This document shows positions 45,695 to 53,810 of a stretch of DNA of 64,000 nt, piece by piece. Under the pieces are notes generated by a model. It worked only from the letters and a program-made list of their open reading frames with translations, was not told where the DNA came from and did not search any database. Numbering within the stretch: position 1 is the first letter of the stretch; every line of letters starts with the position of its first letter. The translations under genes and the position numbers were made by a program. The stretch is from contig NZ_AWNH01000098.1 of NCBI RefSeq assembly GCF_000482245.1, positions 62,001 through 126,000 on the forward strand, read 5' to 3'. The stretch is from Leptolyngbya sp. Heron Island J. Lineage in GTDB: Bacteria > Cyanobacteriota > Cyanobacteriia > Phormidesmidales > Phormidesmidaceae.

Positions 45695-46444
45695 ATGGAC
45701 GCTTCCACGGTCGAGACATCATCCACATTCACTACGACTCGTTTTGACACATCAATAACGCACTTATCGGCTCCGAAGGTTGACCCCCAGTTTTTCAAAA
45801 CTGCGGCCCAAGAGCTTAATAACCCCGTCACAACCATTAAGGCCGCTTTAACGCTGCTCAACTCTTCCAGCCTGAAACCCAAACAGCGCGAACGTTATTT
45901 ACAAATGATTGGCCAGGCCTGTGACCGGCAAAGTCATCTGATCAATAGCGTGTTTAAGCTACTGGAACTGCAGTTGACTCCCCCAACGAGACCGCTCAAA
46001 AAAGTTCAGCTTTGGGATTTAGTACCGGGGGTGATCAGCACCTATCAACCCCTAGCCACAGAACACAATCTCTTATTGGCCTACACAGTAGCAAGTCATC
46101 TGCCCCCTGTGTTTGCCGTTGAGGCATACCTGAAGCAAGTATTGGTTAGTCTTGTCAGTAATAGTATTCAGTTTACAGATGCTGGCGGGTGCATATGGGT
46201 GAAAGCTCATCAGCGCAATGACGGCAAAATTGCGCTAATCATTCAGGATAATGGACGCGGCATTCCATCTACCGTTTTACACCAGGTGTTTGATTCGTTT
46301 TACCGCCATACTTCTGAAGGTAGTGGCTTGGGACTGACTCTGGTACAACAATTACTAGCTCACTGCGGGGCTTCTATCGCGGTCAGTAGCACCCCAGGTA
46401 AAGGTACTGCATTTACAATTTTGCTGGCAGTCGCCCCTGACTAA
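45695..46444 (+). CDS. Histidine-kinase-like protein lacking the phosphoacceptor His
   Basis: 249-aa protein with a HisKA-like helical pair and a HATPase domain. ATP-binding boxes are intact: VSLVSNSIQFTD (N box), IQDNGRGIPS (G1) and GSGLGLTLVQQLLAHCG (G2). In the HisKA part, where HELRTP is expected, it reads AAQELNNPVTTIKAAL, so Gln39 replaces the phosphorylated histidine. It has no sensor or membrane domain. It may act as a non-phosphorylating partner or an ATPase. ATG 45695 is preferred; its end overlaps the stop of xseB by 4 bases. Confidence 0.85.
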   Translation: MDASTVETSSTFTTTRFDTSITHLSAPKVDPQFFKTAAQELNNPVTTIKAALTLLNSSSLKPKQRERYLQMIGQACDRQSHLINSVFKLLELQLTPPTRPLKKVQLWDLVPGVISTYQPLATEHNLLLAYTVASHLPPVFAVEAYLKQVLVSLVSNSIQFTDAGGCIWVKAHQRNDGKIALIIQDNGRGIPSTVLHQVFDSFYRHTSEGSGLGLTLVQQLLAHCGASIAVSSTPGKGTAFTILLAVAPD

Positions 46445-46677
46445 CTTACCTGCTCATCTGATTCCGGAATCAAGGTCTCAATCAGAAGCTGAGCCTGCTG
46501 CTGCTTGTCTTGCAAAAAGTTGTCACATTTTTTGAGTTCGGTGACAGCTTTTTCAAACTGTTCAAAAATATCGGCTAAGGGCAGATCGCCGGTTTCTAAA
46601 TCGGTGATGATAGCTTCAACCTGTTCAACTGAGGTTTCATAGTTCCAGTTGTCAGCAGACTTTTTAGCTCTGGGCAT
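46441..46677 (-). CDS. xseB: Exodeoxyribonuclease VII small subunit
   Basis: 78-aa helical protein. NWNYETSVEQVEAIITDLETGDLPLADIFEQFEKAV is the XseB signature (residues about 12-47), followed by a second helix and a charged tail. Several copies bind each XseA to make exonuclease VII, which degrades single-stranded DNA. xseA lies 1.4 kb upstream on the same strand but is separated by an oppositely oriented WD40 gene, so the pair is not an operon here. Confidence 0.93.
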   Translation of the reverse strand: MPRAKKSADNWNYETSVEQVEAIITDLETGDLPLADIFEQFEKAVTELKKCDNFLQDKQQQAQLLIETLIPESDEQVS

Positions 46678-46881
46678 AGGGATTTAGGAGTTGCAGCTTT
46701 AAGGATAGTGTTGCCTACCCGAAAGCCTTCCGCAACTACGCCGTCAAGACATGTCAACTGTTTTTAAGTTGAGGAATAAGCTTTGAGTGCCTAGCAGGAT
46801 GCTGCTGTAGTGCAGTGCTCTTTGATGGTTTGCCGTAAAGAGCACGATTGGCTGCAGCAGTTTTATCTGGTTTTCCCTGTT

Positions 46882-48009
46882 ATGCAACTATCCAATTCGG
46901 TCTCTAACACCTGTGTCAAGCTTTTAGTATCTGCTGGACTTGGCTTGGCGTCAGTATTATCCGCTTTAGCCATACCTTCAATTGCCTTAGCTCAATTGTC
47001 ACCCGTTGAGATCGCTCAGGTTCCGGCCCAATTGACGCTATTGCGGAATATTCAACATGGTAGGAATGTAAATGCGATCGCATTTAGCCCCAATGGACAA
47101 ATGCTAGCTACCGCTGGGGGAGACGGTTTGATTCGAGTATGGGATATCAATTTCACCTTGCAAGGAGATGAAGAACGCTGGATGCAACGACTCATAAGTA
47201 TTCCAAGCTCTGATCGCTATGTCACTTCATTAGCCTTTAGCCCCAACAATCGTTATTTAGTCACCGGCACCTATAACGGAGACGTGCGCATTTGGGATCT
47301 CAATAACTGTGAGCAAGAGCGTCCCGTCTGCAATTCTCAGCTAATTCTAGATCGTGATTATATCGGTGTAGCCCCCGTGGTCCAATTTAGCCCCAGCGGT
47401 CGCTGGTTAGCCGCCAGCAACTTTGATGGCACAGTCACCCTTTGGGATTGGGCCAGTCGTGAAATTATGGCCGTACTAGAACCCGAAACAGGCTCCCATG
47501 ATGGGTCTCGACTAGATGGACGTTTCTCTTCACTGACATTTAGCCCAGATGAGGCCTATTTAGCAGCGGGCAGCCATGATGATTTCATTACCCTGTGGAG
47601 TTTAGACCCAGCAGAAGAATTTGAGCGCTTGACGAACATTGATACGGGTAATGGCGTTGATAGTGTGGCGTTTAGTCCCGATGGTGAAATCTTAGCCAGT
47701 AGCAGCTTTAAAGGTGTAGAGATGCGGTCTATTCGTACTCGACGCGGGCGCTTAAGGGTTGAGGAGGAAATCGAGCTAGAAGTGGGTAAACGGGTAAACA
47801 CAATGGTCTTTTTAGCCGATGGTCAATCTCTGTTTATCGGCGATAACAGCGATCAGGTGGGCCTGTGGGATTTAGCCGAAGAGGAACCGCTAGCGATTCC
47901 TACCAATCAGCAACATACAAACCCGGTGCTCGCTGTAGCCATCTCTCCAGTGGGTAATTTATTGGCAAGTGGCAGCACGGACGGTGTGATTAAACTGTGG
48001 CGTCCTTAA
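46882..48009 (+). CDS. Exported WD40-repeat protein
   Basis: 375-aa protein with a signal peptide (LLVSAGLGLASVLSALAIPSIALAQ). Seven WD40 units can be counted, for example AIAFSPNGQMLATAGGDG, SLAFSPNNRYLVTGTYNG, VQFSPSGRWLAASNFDG, VAFSPDGEILASSSFKG and VAISPVGNLLASGSTDG, enough for one closed propeller. It is presumably a periplasmic protein-protein scaffold with unknown partner. ATG 46882 was chosen because it starts right at the signal peptide; an upstream start would add 24 residues. It sits between xseB and xseA on the opposite strand. Confidence 0.88.
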   Translation: MQLSNSVSNTCVKLLVSAGLGLASVLSALAIPSIALAQLSPVEIAQVPAQLTLLRNIQHGRNVNAIAFSPNGQMLATAGGDGLIRVWDINFTLQGDEERWMQRLISIPSSDRYVTSLAFSPNNRYLVTGTYNGDVRIWDLNNCEQERPVCNSQLILDRDYIGVAPVVQFSPSGRWLAASNFDGTVTLWDWASREIMAVLEPETGSHDGSRLDGRFSSLTFSPDEAYLAAGSHDDFITLWSLDPAEEFERLTNIDTGNGVDSVAFSPDGEILASSSFKGVEMRSIRTRRGRLRVEEEIELEVGKRVNTMVFLADGQSLFIGDNSDQVGLWDLAEEEPLAIPTNQQHTNPVLAVAISPVGNLLASGSTDGVIKLWRP

Positions 48010-48097
48010 CGCCTCAACAGCAGTTTGCAAGACTGAAACTATACAGCAGCTAGTGAAAATTGACATCAAAAGGGCTGGGATACCTGAGGAATCAAAC

Positions 48098-49330
48098 TTA
48101 CACTGATGGCTTCTCGGTGATACCCAACACCTCTGCTGTAATTTGCCCCTGACCCAACTGCACAGAGATATGATCGCCAACATTAAGATGGCTGGCTTGG
48201 TTAACTACATCGCCTGATTCTTCTCTAACCAGTGCATAGCCACGTCGAAGAACAGCTGCAGGATCTAGAGTTGTGAGTTTTTCAGTGAGCAGCTGATGAT
48301 GATGCTTTACTGTTTTCAATCGATGATGTAACGCTTTGATCAATCGCTGTGTACGCCATTGATGGGTCTGTCTGATCTGTTCTAAATGGCGTTCGGGATG
48401 TAGTCGCTGTAACCGTTGGTAAAACTGTTCTAGTTCTCTCTTGTGCTGATATAGCTGTGTGCCAGTCACTTGGGTGAGGCGCTGCGCCAATTGGACCTGG
48501 GTGTAGCGTAGAGTGCTCAGGGCTGGCACGATCTGTTCGGCAGCAGCGGTGGGGGTATGAGCACAAACATCGGCGACCAGATCAGCGAGGGATTCATCCC
48601 GTTCATGCCCAATCCCGGTGATCACTGGTATTGGGCAGGTTGCGATCGCACGCACCACCCGCTCATCGTCAAAACACACTAAATCCTCTACCGCACCACC
48701 CCCTCGCCCTAGTAATAAAACATCCGCCTGACCATCAGCACCTGCCCGCTCAATTGCTTGCACAATAGACCTGGGAGCTTGTTCCCCCTGCACAATAGCC
48801 GGTGACAATAACACCTTTAACCCTGGATGTCTCTGAGTCAGGGTCCGCTGAATATCCCCCCATGCGGCAGCTTGAGGTGAGGTGACGACTGCAATACATG
48901 CGGGCAAAGTAGGTAAAGGACGTTTACGATCTGCATCAAACAGTCCTTCACTTGCTAATCGGTTGCGCAGCTGGCGATAGCGCAACGCCTGAAGCCCATC
49001 TCCCGCAGGTAACACTTGCCAGGTTGTCAGCTGATAGCTACCCCGTTTGGGATAAACCTTAAGCTGCCCTAGAACCACTACCTGTTCACCCACTTTGGGC
49101 ACAATGCTCAGTTTTGGCAACTGACTGCGCCACACCACAGCATTGAGCGTGGCTGAGCCATCTGCTTCTTGCAACGAAAAAAAGCAACCACTCCCATGCT
49201 GCCGAGCGCTAGACACTTCACCAATCACCCAAATATTCCGGAGGTTTTCATCCCCTTCCAGCAGCAGCTGAATATATTCGGTAATCCCAGTTACACTGAC
49301 CGCCTTGAAGTCTAAAGTCTCCGTCGCCAT
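48098..49330 (-). CDS. xseA: Exodeoxyribonuclease VII large subunit
   Basis: 410-aa catalytic subunit of exonuclease VII. It has an N-terminal OB-fold (LRNIWVIGEVSSARQHGSGCFFSLQEADGSA, residues 31-61), the nuclease core with IAVVTSPQAAAWGDIQRTLTQRHP, LLGRGGGAVEDLVCFDDERVVRAI and PVITGIGHERDESLADLVAD, and a C-terminal coiled coil ending in DPAAVLRRGYALV. All expected motifs are present. Confidence 0.96.
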   Translation of the reverse strand: MATETLDFKAVSVTGITEYIQLLLEGDENLRNIWVIGEVSSARQHGSGCFFSLQEADGSATLNAVVWRSQLPKLSIVPKVGEQVVVLGQLKVYPKRGSYQLTTWQVLPAGDGLQALRYRQLRNRLASEGLFDADRKRPLPTLPACIAVVTSPQAAAWGDIQRTLTQRHPGLKVLLSPAIVQGEQAPRSIVQAIERAGADGQADVLLLGRGGGAVEDLVCFDDERVVRAIATCPIPVITGIGHERDESLADLVADVCAHTPTAAAEQIVPALSTLRYTQVQLAQRLTQVTGTQLYQHKRELEQFYQRLQRLHPERHLEQIRQTHQWRTQRLIKALHHRLKTVKHHHQLLTEKLTTLDPAAVLRRGYALVREESGDVVNQASHLNVGDHISVQLGQGQITAEVLGITEKPSV

Positions 49331-49373
49331 AGCAAAGTGCTCAATCTCTTAACAATCTAAACAGCATCTTAAT

Positions 49374-49387
49374 AGTACATTTGTATG
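49374..49387. promoter_or_regulatory. Possible degenerate LexA-type operator upstream of recA
   Basis: AGTACATTTGTATG, about 130 bases before recA and 44 bases before xseA, differs by one base from the cyanobacterial SOS-box pattern AGTAC-N3-TGTWC that I recall. Position between two repair genes is suggestive; the one mismatch and lack of a second copy make it weak. A hairpin CGGGTT/AACCCG follows at 49438-49454. Confidence 0.3.
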
Positions 49388-49516
49388 ACTTTCGGGTACA
49401 CTAATAAAGTTGGGCATGATGTCCTTAGCAAGCTCCACGGGTTGATATAACCCGCCCCTGCGGAGTGAGCTTATAATTGCTGAACTCGGCCACCCTTATC
49501 GCAAAACTCAGGCAGC

Positions 49517-50611
49517 ATGGCAAAAACATCCACCGAAAGCAACGAGCGCAAAAAAGCGCTAGACATGGTGCTCAATCAAATTGAGCGGAACTTTGGTAAA
49601 GGTACCATCATGCGTCTGGGGGATGCACAGCGCATGAAAGTTGAGACTATCCCAACTGGGGCGATGACGCTCGATTTGGCTCTGGGTGGCGGTTTGCCAA
49701 AGGGCCGTATTATCGAGATCTACGGCCCAGAAAGTTCAGGTAAAACAACTTTGGCGCTACATGCGATCGCTGAGGCCCAAAAACAAGGCGGGGTAGCTGC
49801 ATTTGTAGATGCTGAGCATGCCCTTGATCCAGTCTACGCTGCAGCCCTGGGGGTCAACATTGATGATTTACTAGTATCCCAACCTGATACAGGTGAAGCC
49901 GCCTTAGAAATTGTGGATCAGCTGGTACGTTCATCTGCTATCGATTTAGTGGTAATCGACTCAGTTGCCGCACTGGTGCCTCGGGCTGAAATCGAAGGAG
50001 AAATGGGAGATTCCCATGTCGGTTTGCAGGCCCGCCTCATGAGCCAGGCCCTACGCAAAATCACCGGTAATATCGGCAAGTCCGGCTGTACCGTAATTTT
50101 TCTAAACCAGCTTCGCCTCAAGATTGGTGTCACCTACGGTAATCCTGAAACAACCACCGGGGGTAATGCACTGAAGTTTTATGCATCGGTGCGCTTAGAT
50201 ATTCGCCGTATTCAAACCCTGAAAAAAGGCAACGATCAGTTTGGGATTCGAGCAAAAGTCAAGGTTGCTAAAAACAAAATTGCTCCCCCATTTAAAATCG
50301 CTGAATTCGACATTATCTTTGGGGAAGGTATCTCTACCCTGGGATGTATCGTCGATCTGGCTGAAGAAAGCAACATTCTCACCCGGAAGGGAGCCTGGTA
50401 CAGCTATAACGGAGACAATATTAGCCAAGGGCGCGATAACGCCATTCGCTATTTAGTTGACAATCCAGACGTGACTGCTGAAATTGAGACCAAGCTACGT
50501 CAGGCCTTACAAATCGGTGGAGAGGCAGCTGCGGCAGAGGAAGATACTACTGACACAACACCAGCCGCCGAAAATAATGGGGGTAAGACCTCCAAAAAGA
50601 GTAAATCCTGA
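49517..50611 (+). CDS. recA: Recombinase RecA
   Basis: 364-aa RecA. Walker A is [13 protein letters not shown], the Walker B strand [19 protein letters not shown], loop L1 [18 protein letters not shown], and L2 [29 protein letters not shown]. Here [10 protein letters not shown] replaces the more common LNQ(I/L)RMKIGV. The acidic C-terminal tail ends with Lys/Ser. It catalyses strand exchange and drives SOS induction. Single-gene unit divergent from xseA. Confidence 0.98.
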   Translation: MAKTSTESNERKKALDMVLNQIERNFGKGTIMRLGDAQRMKVETIPTGAMTLDLALGGGLPKGRIIEIYGPESSGKTTLALHAIAEAQKQGGVAAFVDAEHALDPVYAAALGVNIDDLLVSQPDTGEAALEIVDQLVRSSAIDLVVIDSVAALVPRAEIEGEMGDSHVGLQARLMSQALRKITGNIGKSGCTVIFLNQLRLKIGVTYGNPETTTGGNALKFYASVRLDIRRIQTLKKGNDQFGIRAKVKVAKNKIAPPFKIAEFDIIFGEGISTLGCIVDLAEESNILTRKGAWYSYNGDNISQGRDNAIRYLVDNPDVTAEIETKLRQALQIGGEAAAAEEDTTDTTPAAENNGGKTSKKSKS

Positions 50612-50616
50612 TTAGT

Positions 50617-50668
50617 TTACACATCCAGCTGAAGAGCCTAATGATAAGCTCTTCAGCTGGATGTGTAA
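50617..50668. repeat. 21-bp perfect inverted repeat between recA and the FHA gene
   Basis: Arms at 50617-50637 and 50648-50668 are exact complements (TTACACATCC...GAAGAGC) with a 10-base loop, starting 6 bases after the recA stop. Neither side has a T-run, so it is not a classical terminator, but it would make a very stable mRNA end for both convergent genes. Confidence 0.85.
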
Positions 50669-50717
50669 GGATTTAGTAGATTCTATATTAAAGACATAAA
50701 ATCCTTGCACAGGTTAA

Positions 50718-51290
50718 CTAGTGTAAGGTTCTGCCCCCGTCTGCACTATCTACTGAGTCACATGAGCTACCGGCTTTAGTATCACAAGAGCTGCAGCTAA
50801 AGAAATGAAATAGGGAGCTACCAATGCGAATGCGATCGCCATCTCGCAATGCATATACCCTTTGCAGTTTCTTACCATTAACGTAGGTACCATTGGTACT
50901 CTCTAAATCGGAAAGGATAAACCCTTGATCTTGGCTATATTGCAACGCAGCATGGCACCGGGACAAGCGTTTGTCAGGAACAGCAATATCCGATTGTCGT
51001 GGATCGCGGCCAATGGTCCACAGACCATCTTTGGAATAAAAGCCTTTAGATTTGCCAGTTGTTAAGTTACTAATAATGTAAACTTGCTGCTCACAAATCA
51101 TCCCTTGAATATATTGAGCAAGCTGTGCTGGATTAGCCACATCAATGGCAAGCATGTCATCCAATAGTTCCCGGTTATGCTCATAGAGTTTAGAAAAAGT
51201 TTGCAATAGGCCTAGCTTGGCGTCTGTCTCTGCTTTATCAGCCGCAGAGAACATCATGCGATATTCAGCTAGGTTGTTTGGATAAACCAT
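50718..51290 (-). CDS. FHA domain protein
   Basis: 190-aa protein. A helical N-terminal half (residues 1-75) is followed by a forkhead-associated domain at about 83-165: WTIGRDPRQSDIAVPDKRLSRCHAAL, then SDLESTNGTYVNGKKLQ. The Arg, Ser-Arg-x-His and Asn-Gly residues that bind phosphothreonine are present. The C-terminus is rich in Cys and Ser (SCSSCDTKAGSSCDS) and could bind metal or a cofactor. It is likely an adaptor for Ser/Thr kinases; the partner is unknown. Confidence 0.85.
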   Translation of the reverse strand: MVYPNNLAEYRMMFSAADKAETDAKLGLLQTFSKLYEHNRELLDDMLAIDVANPAQLAQYIQGMICEQQVYIISNLTTGKSKGFYSKDGLWTIGRDPRQSDIAVPDKRLSRCHAALQYSQDQGFILSDLESTNGTYVNGKKLQRVYALRDGDRIRIGSSLFHFFSCSSCDTKAGSSCDSVDSADGGRTLH

Positions 51291-51720
51291 AAAAAGTTCA
51301 AATAGAACGTTTAGCTTGAGCCCAATTCACTAGTGACGATATGGATTCAAAAACTAGATGTCTAGCTCCAGTATTCGTCAAGATTGACGTAACGTGGGAC
51401 ACACTATGGCATTTCTATAAAACCTTGAATTTGATCGGAAATATTGTGAAAGAACGATTAATCTTCCGGAGATTAACTACCCAGAGCTAAACAACTATTT
51501 TTACTTTTTCGCATGATTTTCAGTCAAAACCTACGAGCTGCAGCACTGGTTTTAGTGATTAGCTATCGATAAATTCGTTAACTGTCCCACCGATACCGTT
51601 GGCTGAGCGAAGTCGCAGCCAACACTCCCAGACAGTACCCTCTTCGACTTCGCTTAGGAGACGCTTACTAAATTCTTTAGTGCAAATTTTTCTGGCAACG
51701 TCTCTTTCATAGTTGGCGAC
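51291..51720. other. Intergenic region with CGACTTCGCT-type inverted copies
   Basis: 430 bases between two minus-strand genes. CTGAGCGAAGTCG (51603-51615) and a near-complement CGACTTCGCTTAG (51645-51657) can pair with one mismatch. Such CGACTTCGCTCAG-type sequences occur as dispersed repeats in cyanobacterial spacers as far as I recall. No gene seen. Confidence 0.5.
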
Positions 51721-52611
51721 CTAGCTCAAGAAGAAGATAAGTTCTCGATTAACGCTATCAGGAGCCTCCTGCTGAATCCAGTGGCCACAATCAGGAATAG
51801 CTCGTCTGATGTAAGCATCACTGGATAACGCCTGAGAGAAACTACCCTTAGTTGGCACCAGGCTATCATCCTCACCCCACATGAATAAGGTGGGAGATTT
51901 CAAAGGAAGGGGGGCAAGTCGTAGCGGATTGAGCCAGCTATTGACCCATTCATTCAAGCTGAAACAGTGACGAACGTGTTGTAAAACGGCTGGCATCACA
52001 CCAGGTTTTTGCAATGCGGCCTGGTATAAATCAGCGTTTGCCTGCGTAAAAGCACTTTTCCTAACAGATTGCTGTTGAAAGAGATAGGTCAGCAAAGACG
52101 GCAGATTTTCCTGGATTAACCACTGGGGTAAGCCTGGGGTTTGTAACGCTAGGAGATGCCAATTTCGCTGTAGATGCTCCCAACTGTTGGAAAGACTATG
52201 AGTCAGTACCGTTTGCCAGCGTTGAGGAGTACTCAACATAGCTAACTTCTCTACACTGTTAGGGAAACGCCGGGCCAGATTCCAGGCAATGGTGCCACCC
52301 CAGTCATGCCCAACAACGTGGGCCTTAGTGTATCCCAACGTATGAATTAAGGCATGAATATCGGTACTTAATGTATCTAGGTCGTAGCCATTGTGAGGCT
52401 TATCAGAATCGTTGTAGCCTCGCAGATCGGGGACAACCACCTTAAAGTGTCGCGATAGGTGAGGTAACTGATAACGCCAAGAGTACCAAAATTCAAATAG
52501 CCCATGTAGCAAGATTAAAAGCTTGCCACTGCCTTGAGTTACGTAATGGAGCTGCACGGAATTAGCTTTTACGTACTGATGTTCCCAACTCAACGATGCG
52601 GCTCCAACCAA
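51721..52611 (-). CDS. Alpha/beta hydrolase with Asp nucleophile (epoxide hydrolase/dehalogenase-like)
   Basis: 296-aa alpha/beta hydrolase. The oxyanion region is ILLHGLFEFWYSWRYQ, the nucleophile elbow HVVGHDWGGTIAW carries Asp (not Ser), the acid is in LFMWGEDDSLVP, and the catalytic His is in PDCGHWIQQEAP. An Asp nucleophile with HDWGG is typical of epoxide hydrolases and haloalkane dehalogenases; sequence does not separate the two. A cap domain spans roughly residues 130-220. Single gene, no signal peptide. Confidence 0.9.
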   Translation of the reverse strand: MVGAASLSWEHQYVKANSVQLHYVTQGSGKLLILLHGLFEFWYSWRYQLPHLSRHFKVVVPDLRGYNDSDKPHNGYDLDTLSTDIHALIHTLGYTKAHVVGHDWGGTIAWNLARRFPNSVEKLAMLSTPQRWQTVLTHSLSNSWEHLQRNWHLLALQTPGLPQWLIQENLPSLLTYLFQQQSVRKSAFTQANADLYQAALQKPGVMPAVLQHVRHCFSLNEWVNSWLNPLRLAPLPLKSPTLFMWGEDDSLVPTKGSFSQALSSDAYIRRAIPDCGHWIQQEAPDSVNRELIFFLS

Positions 52612-52698
52612 ACTACAAAGTGATGGCTATGAATTGCTTACATGCCACCTTCTAATATCCTTGTAGCACAAGTTACAAATAACTGACTAAATCTGTAA

Positions 52699-53040
52699 CT
52701 ATGCAGAACGATAGGCAACCTGATACTCAACAGGCTGGATACGATACTTCACTAGATTGGCAAGTTCCTGAAGCTGATTAATTGCTTCAGCACCTTCTAG
52801 CTTCATCAACTCTCGATCATCACGCATTTCTGTCCACGTGATGCCATAGTCTGATACCAAGAAACGAATCAAATGGTCATTGCCTAAGCTGACCATAAAC
52901 GAAGCACTGTTGAGCTGATCACCGCACGTGTAACAAGATGCTAGATAGCCTTGATTCTCAAGGACAATTGCTAGCGCTTTTAGGTTTAGGACCAAATCTT
53001 TTACGAATTGGCGGTGTTGCTCTGCAAGTCGAACAAACAT
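52699..53040 (-). CDS. DUF1815-like cyanobacterial protein
   Basis: 113-aa soluble protein. FVRLAEQHRQFVKDLVLNLKALAIVLE at the N-terminus, YTCGDQLNSASFMVSLG and RFLVSDYGITWTEMRDDRELMKLEG match what I recall of the cyanobacterial family DUF1815. Function is unknown. ATG 53040 has AAGGAG (53048-53053) 7 bases upstream, which decides against the GTG six codons earlier. Confidence 0.85.
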   Translation of the reverse strand: MFVRLAEQHRQFVKDLVLNLKALAIVLENQGYLASCYTCGDQLNSASFMVSLGNDHLIRFLVSDYGITWTEMRDDRELMKLEGAEAINQLQELANLVKYRIQPVEYQVAYRSA

Positions 53041-53548
53041 TTGCGTTCTCCTTCCCACCGGTCACATTGTAATGGTGAATCTTAAGTTTTGCTTAATATT
53101 TTTTATAAATCACTAAATTGATTCTCTTTAACCTTCAGTTTGGTCAGTGTTAGTTCAGGCTAAAAACGATCAATTTTACGTACATAATTGCCCATGCACC
53201 CGAACAAGCCATCTGAAGATACCTTTAGAAAAAAGGATTGTCCCCGGGATGGTGCGATCAGCTAGAGTCGGTTAATAACGACTCTGAGCAAGGACGCTCC
53301 TAGTCAAGTTACCCAGCTCAGAAACTAAGATAGCTTTCGTATTAAAAACAATTTCACTAATCCCAAAATTGTTAAGACAATTTTTATAGCGTAGGTATTC
53401 CAAACGCTAAATGCATGGCGATTGGTTAGTAAACTATGACATTAGCCATACCATAGCTACATTAGGACTATCTGTCCACGCATGAGGTCTTCTTTGTAAC
53501 GGTTTTGCTAAAAATGTGAATGCGTTGAGTATGAATTTATTCAGCGCT
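53041..53548. other. Intergenic region, nothing recognised
   Basis: About 500 AT-rich bases between DUF1815 and DUF2839 genes, both on the minus strand. It should contain the DUF1815 promoter. No gene, RNA or strong repeat seen. Confidence 0.4.
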
Positions 53549-53767
53549 CTATTCAGCCAAGGTCCACCAGCCAAAGGCAGGACCAATAAGTCTAATAGTC
53601 AACCATAAAACAATCATTAACACAATTCCAGCCCAGGCACCACGAGTACTCCAGGTCACAAAGTCTTGGGATTGCTGTTTGGTAATCGGGAGCCAAGGCA
53701 CAATGCGTTGTTCGGGCTGCCCATAGTTTTCACCAAGTTTTGCCTGCCGCCGCCTTGCTTCGCCCAT
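53549..53767 (-). CDS. DUF2839-like small membrane protein
   Basis: 72-aa protein. MGEARRRQAKLGENYGQ is followed by RIVPWLPITKQQSQDFV and one hydrophobic helix (residues about 46-66), ending in GPAFGWWTLAE. This matches the cyanobacterial/plastid-lineage family DUF2839 as I recall it. The function is unknown. It lies 43 bases downstream of the helicase gene on the same strand. Confidence 0.85.
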   Translation of the reverse strand: MGEARRRQAKLGENYGQPEQRIVPWLPITKQQSQDFVTWSTRGAWAGIVLMIVLWLTIRLIGPAFGWWTLAE

Positions 53768-53810
53768 GGTACTCCACTCTATCGGTAACTTAAAGTTTGG
53801 TTCGATTCGA

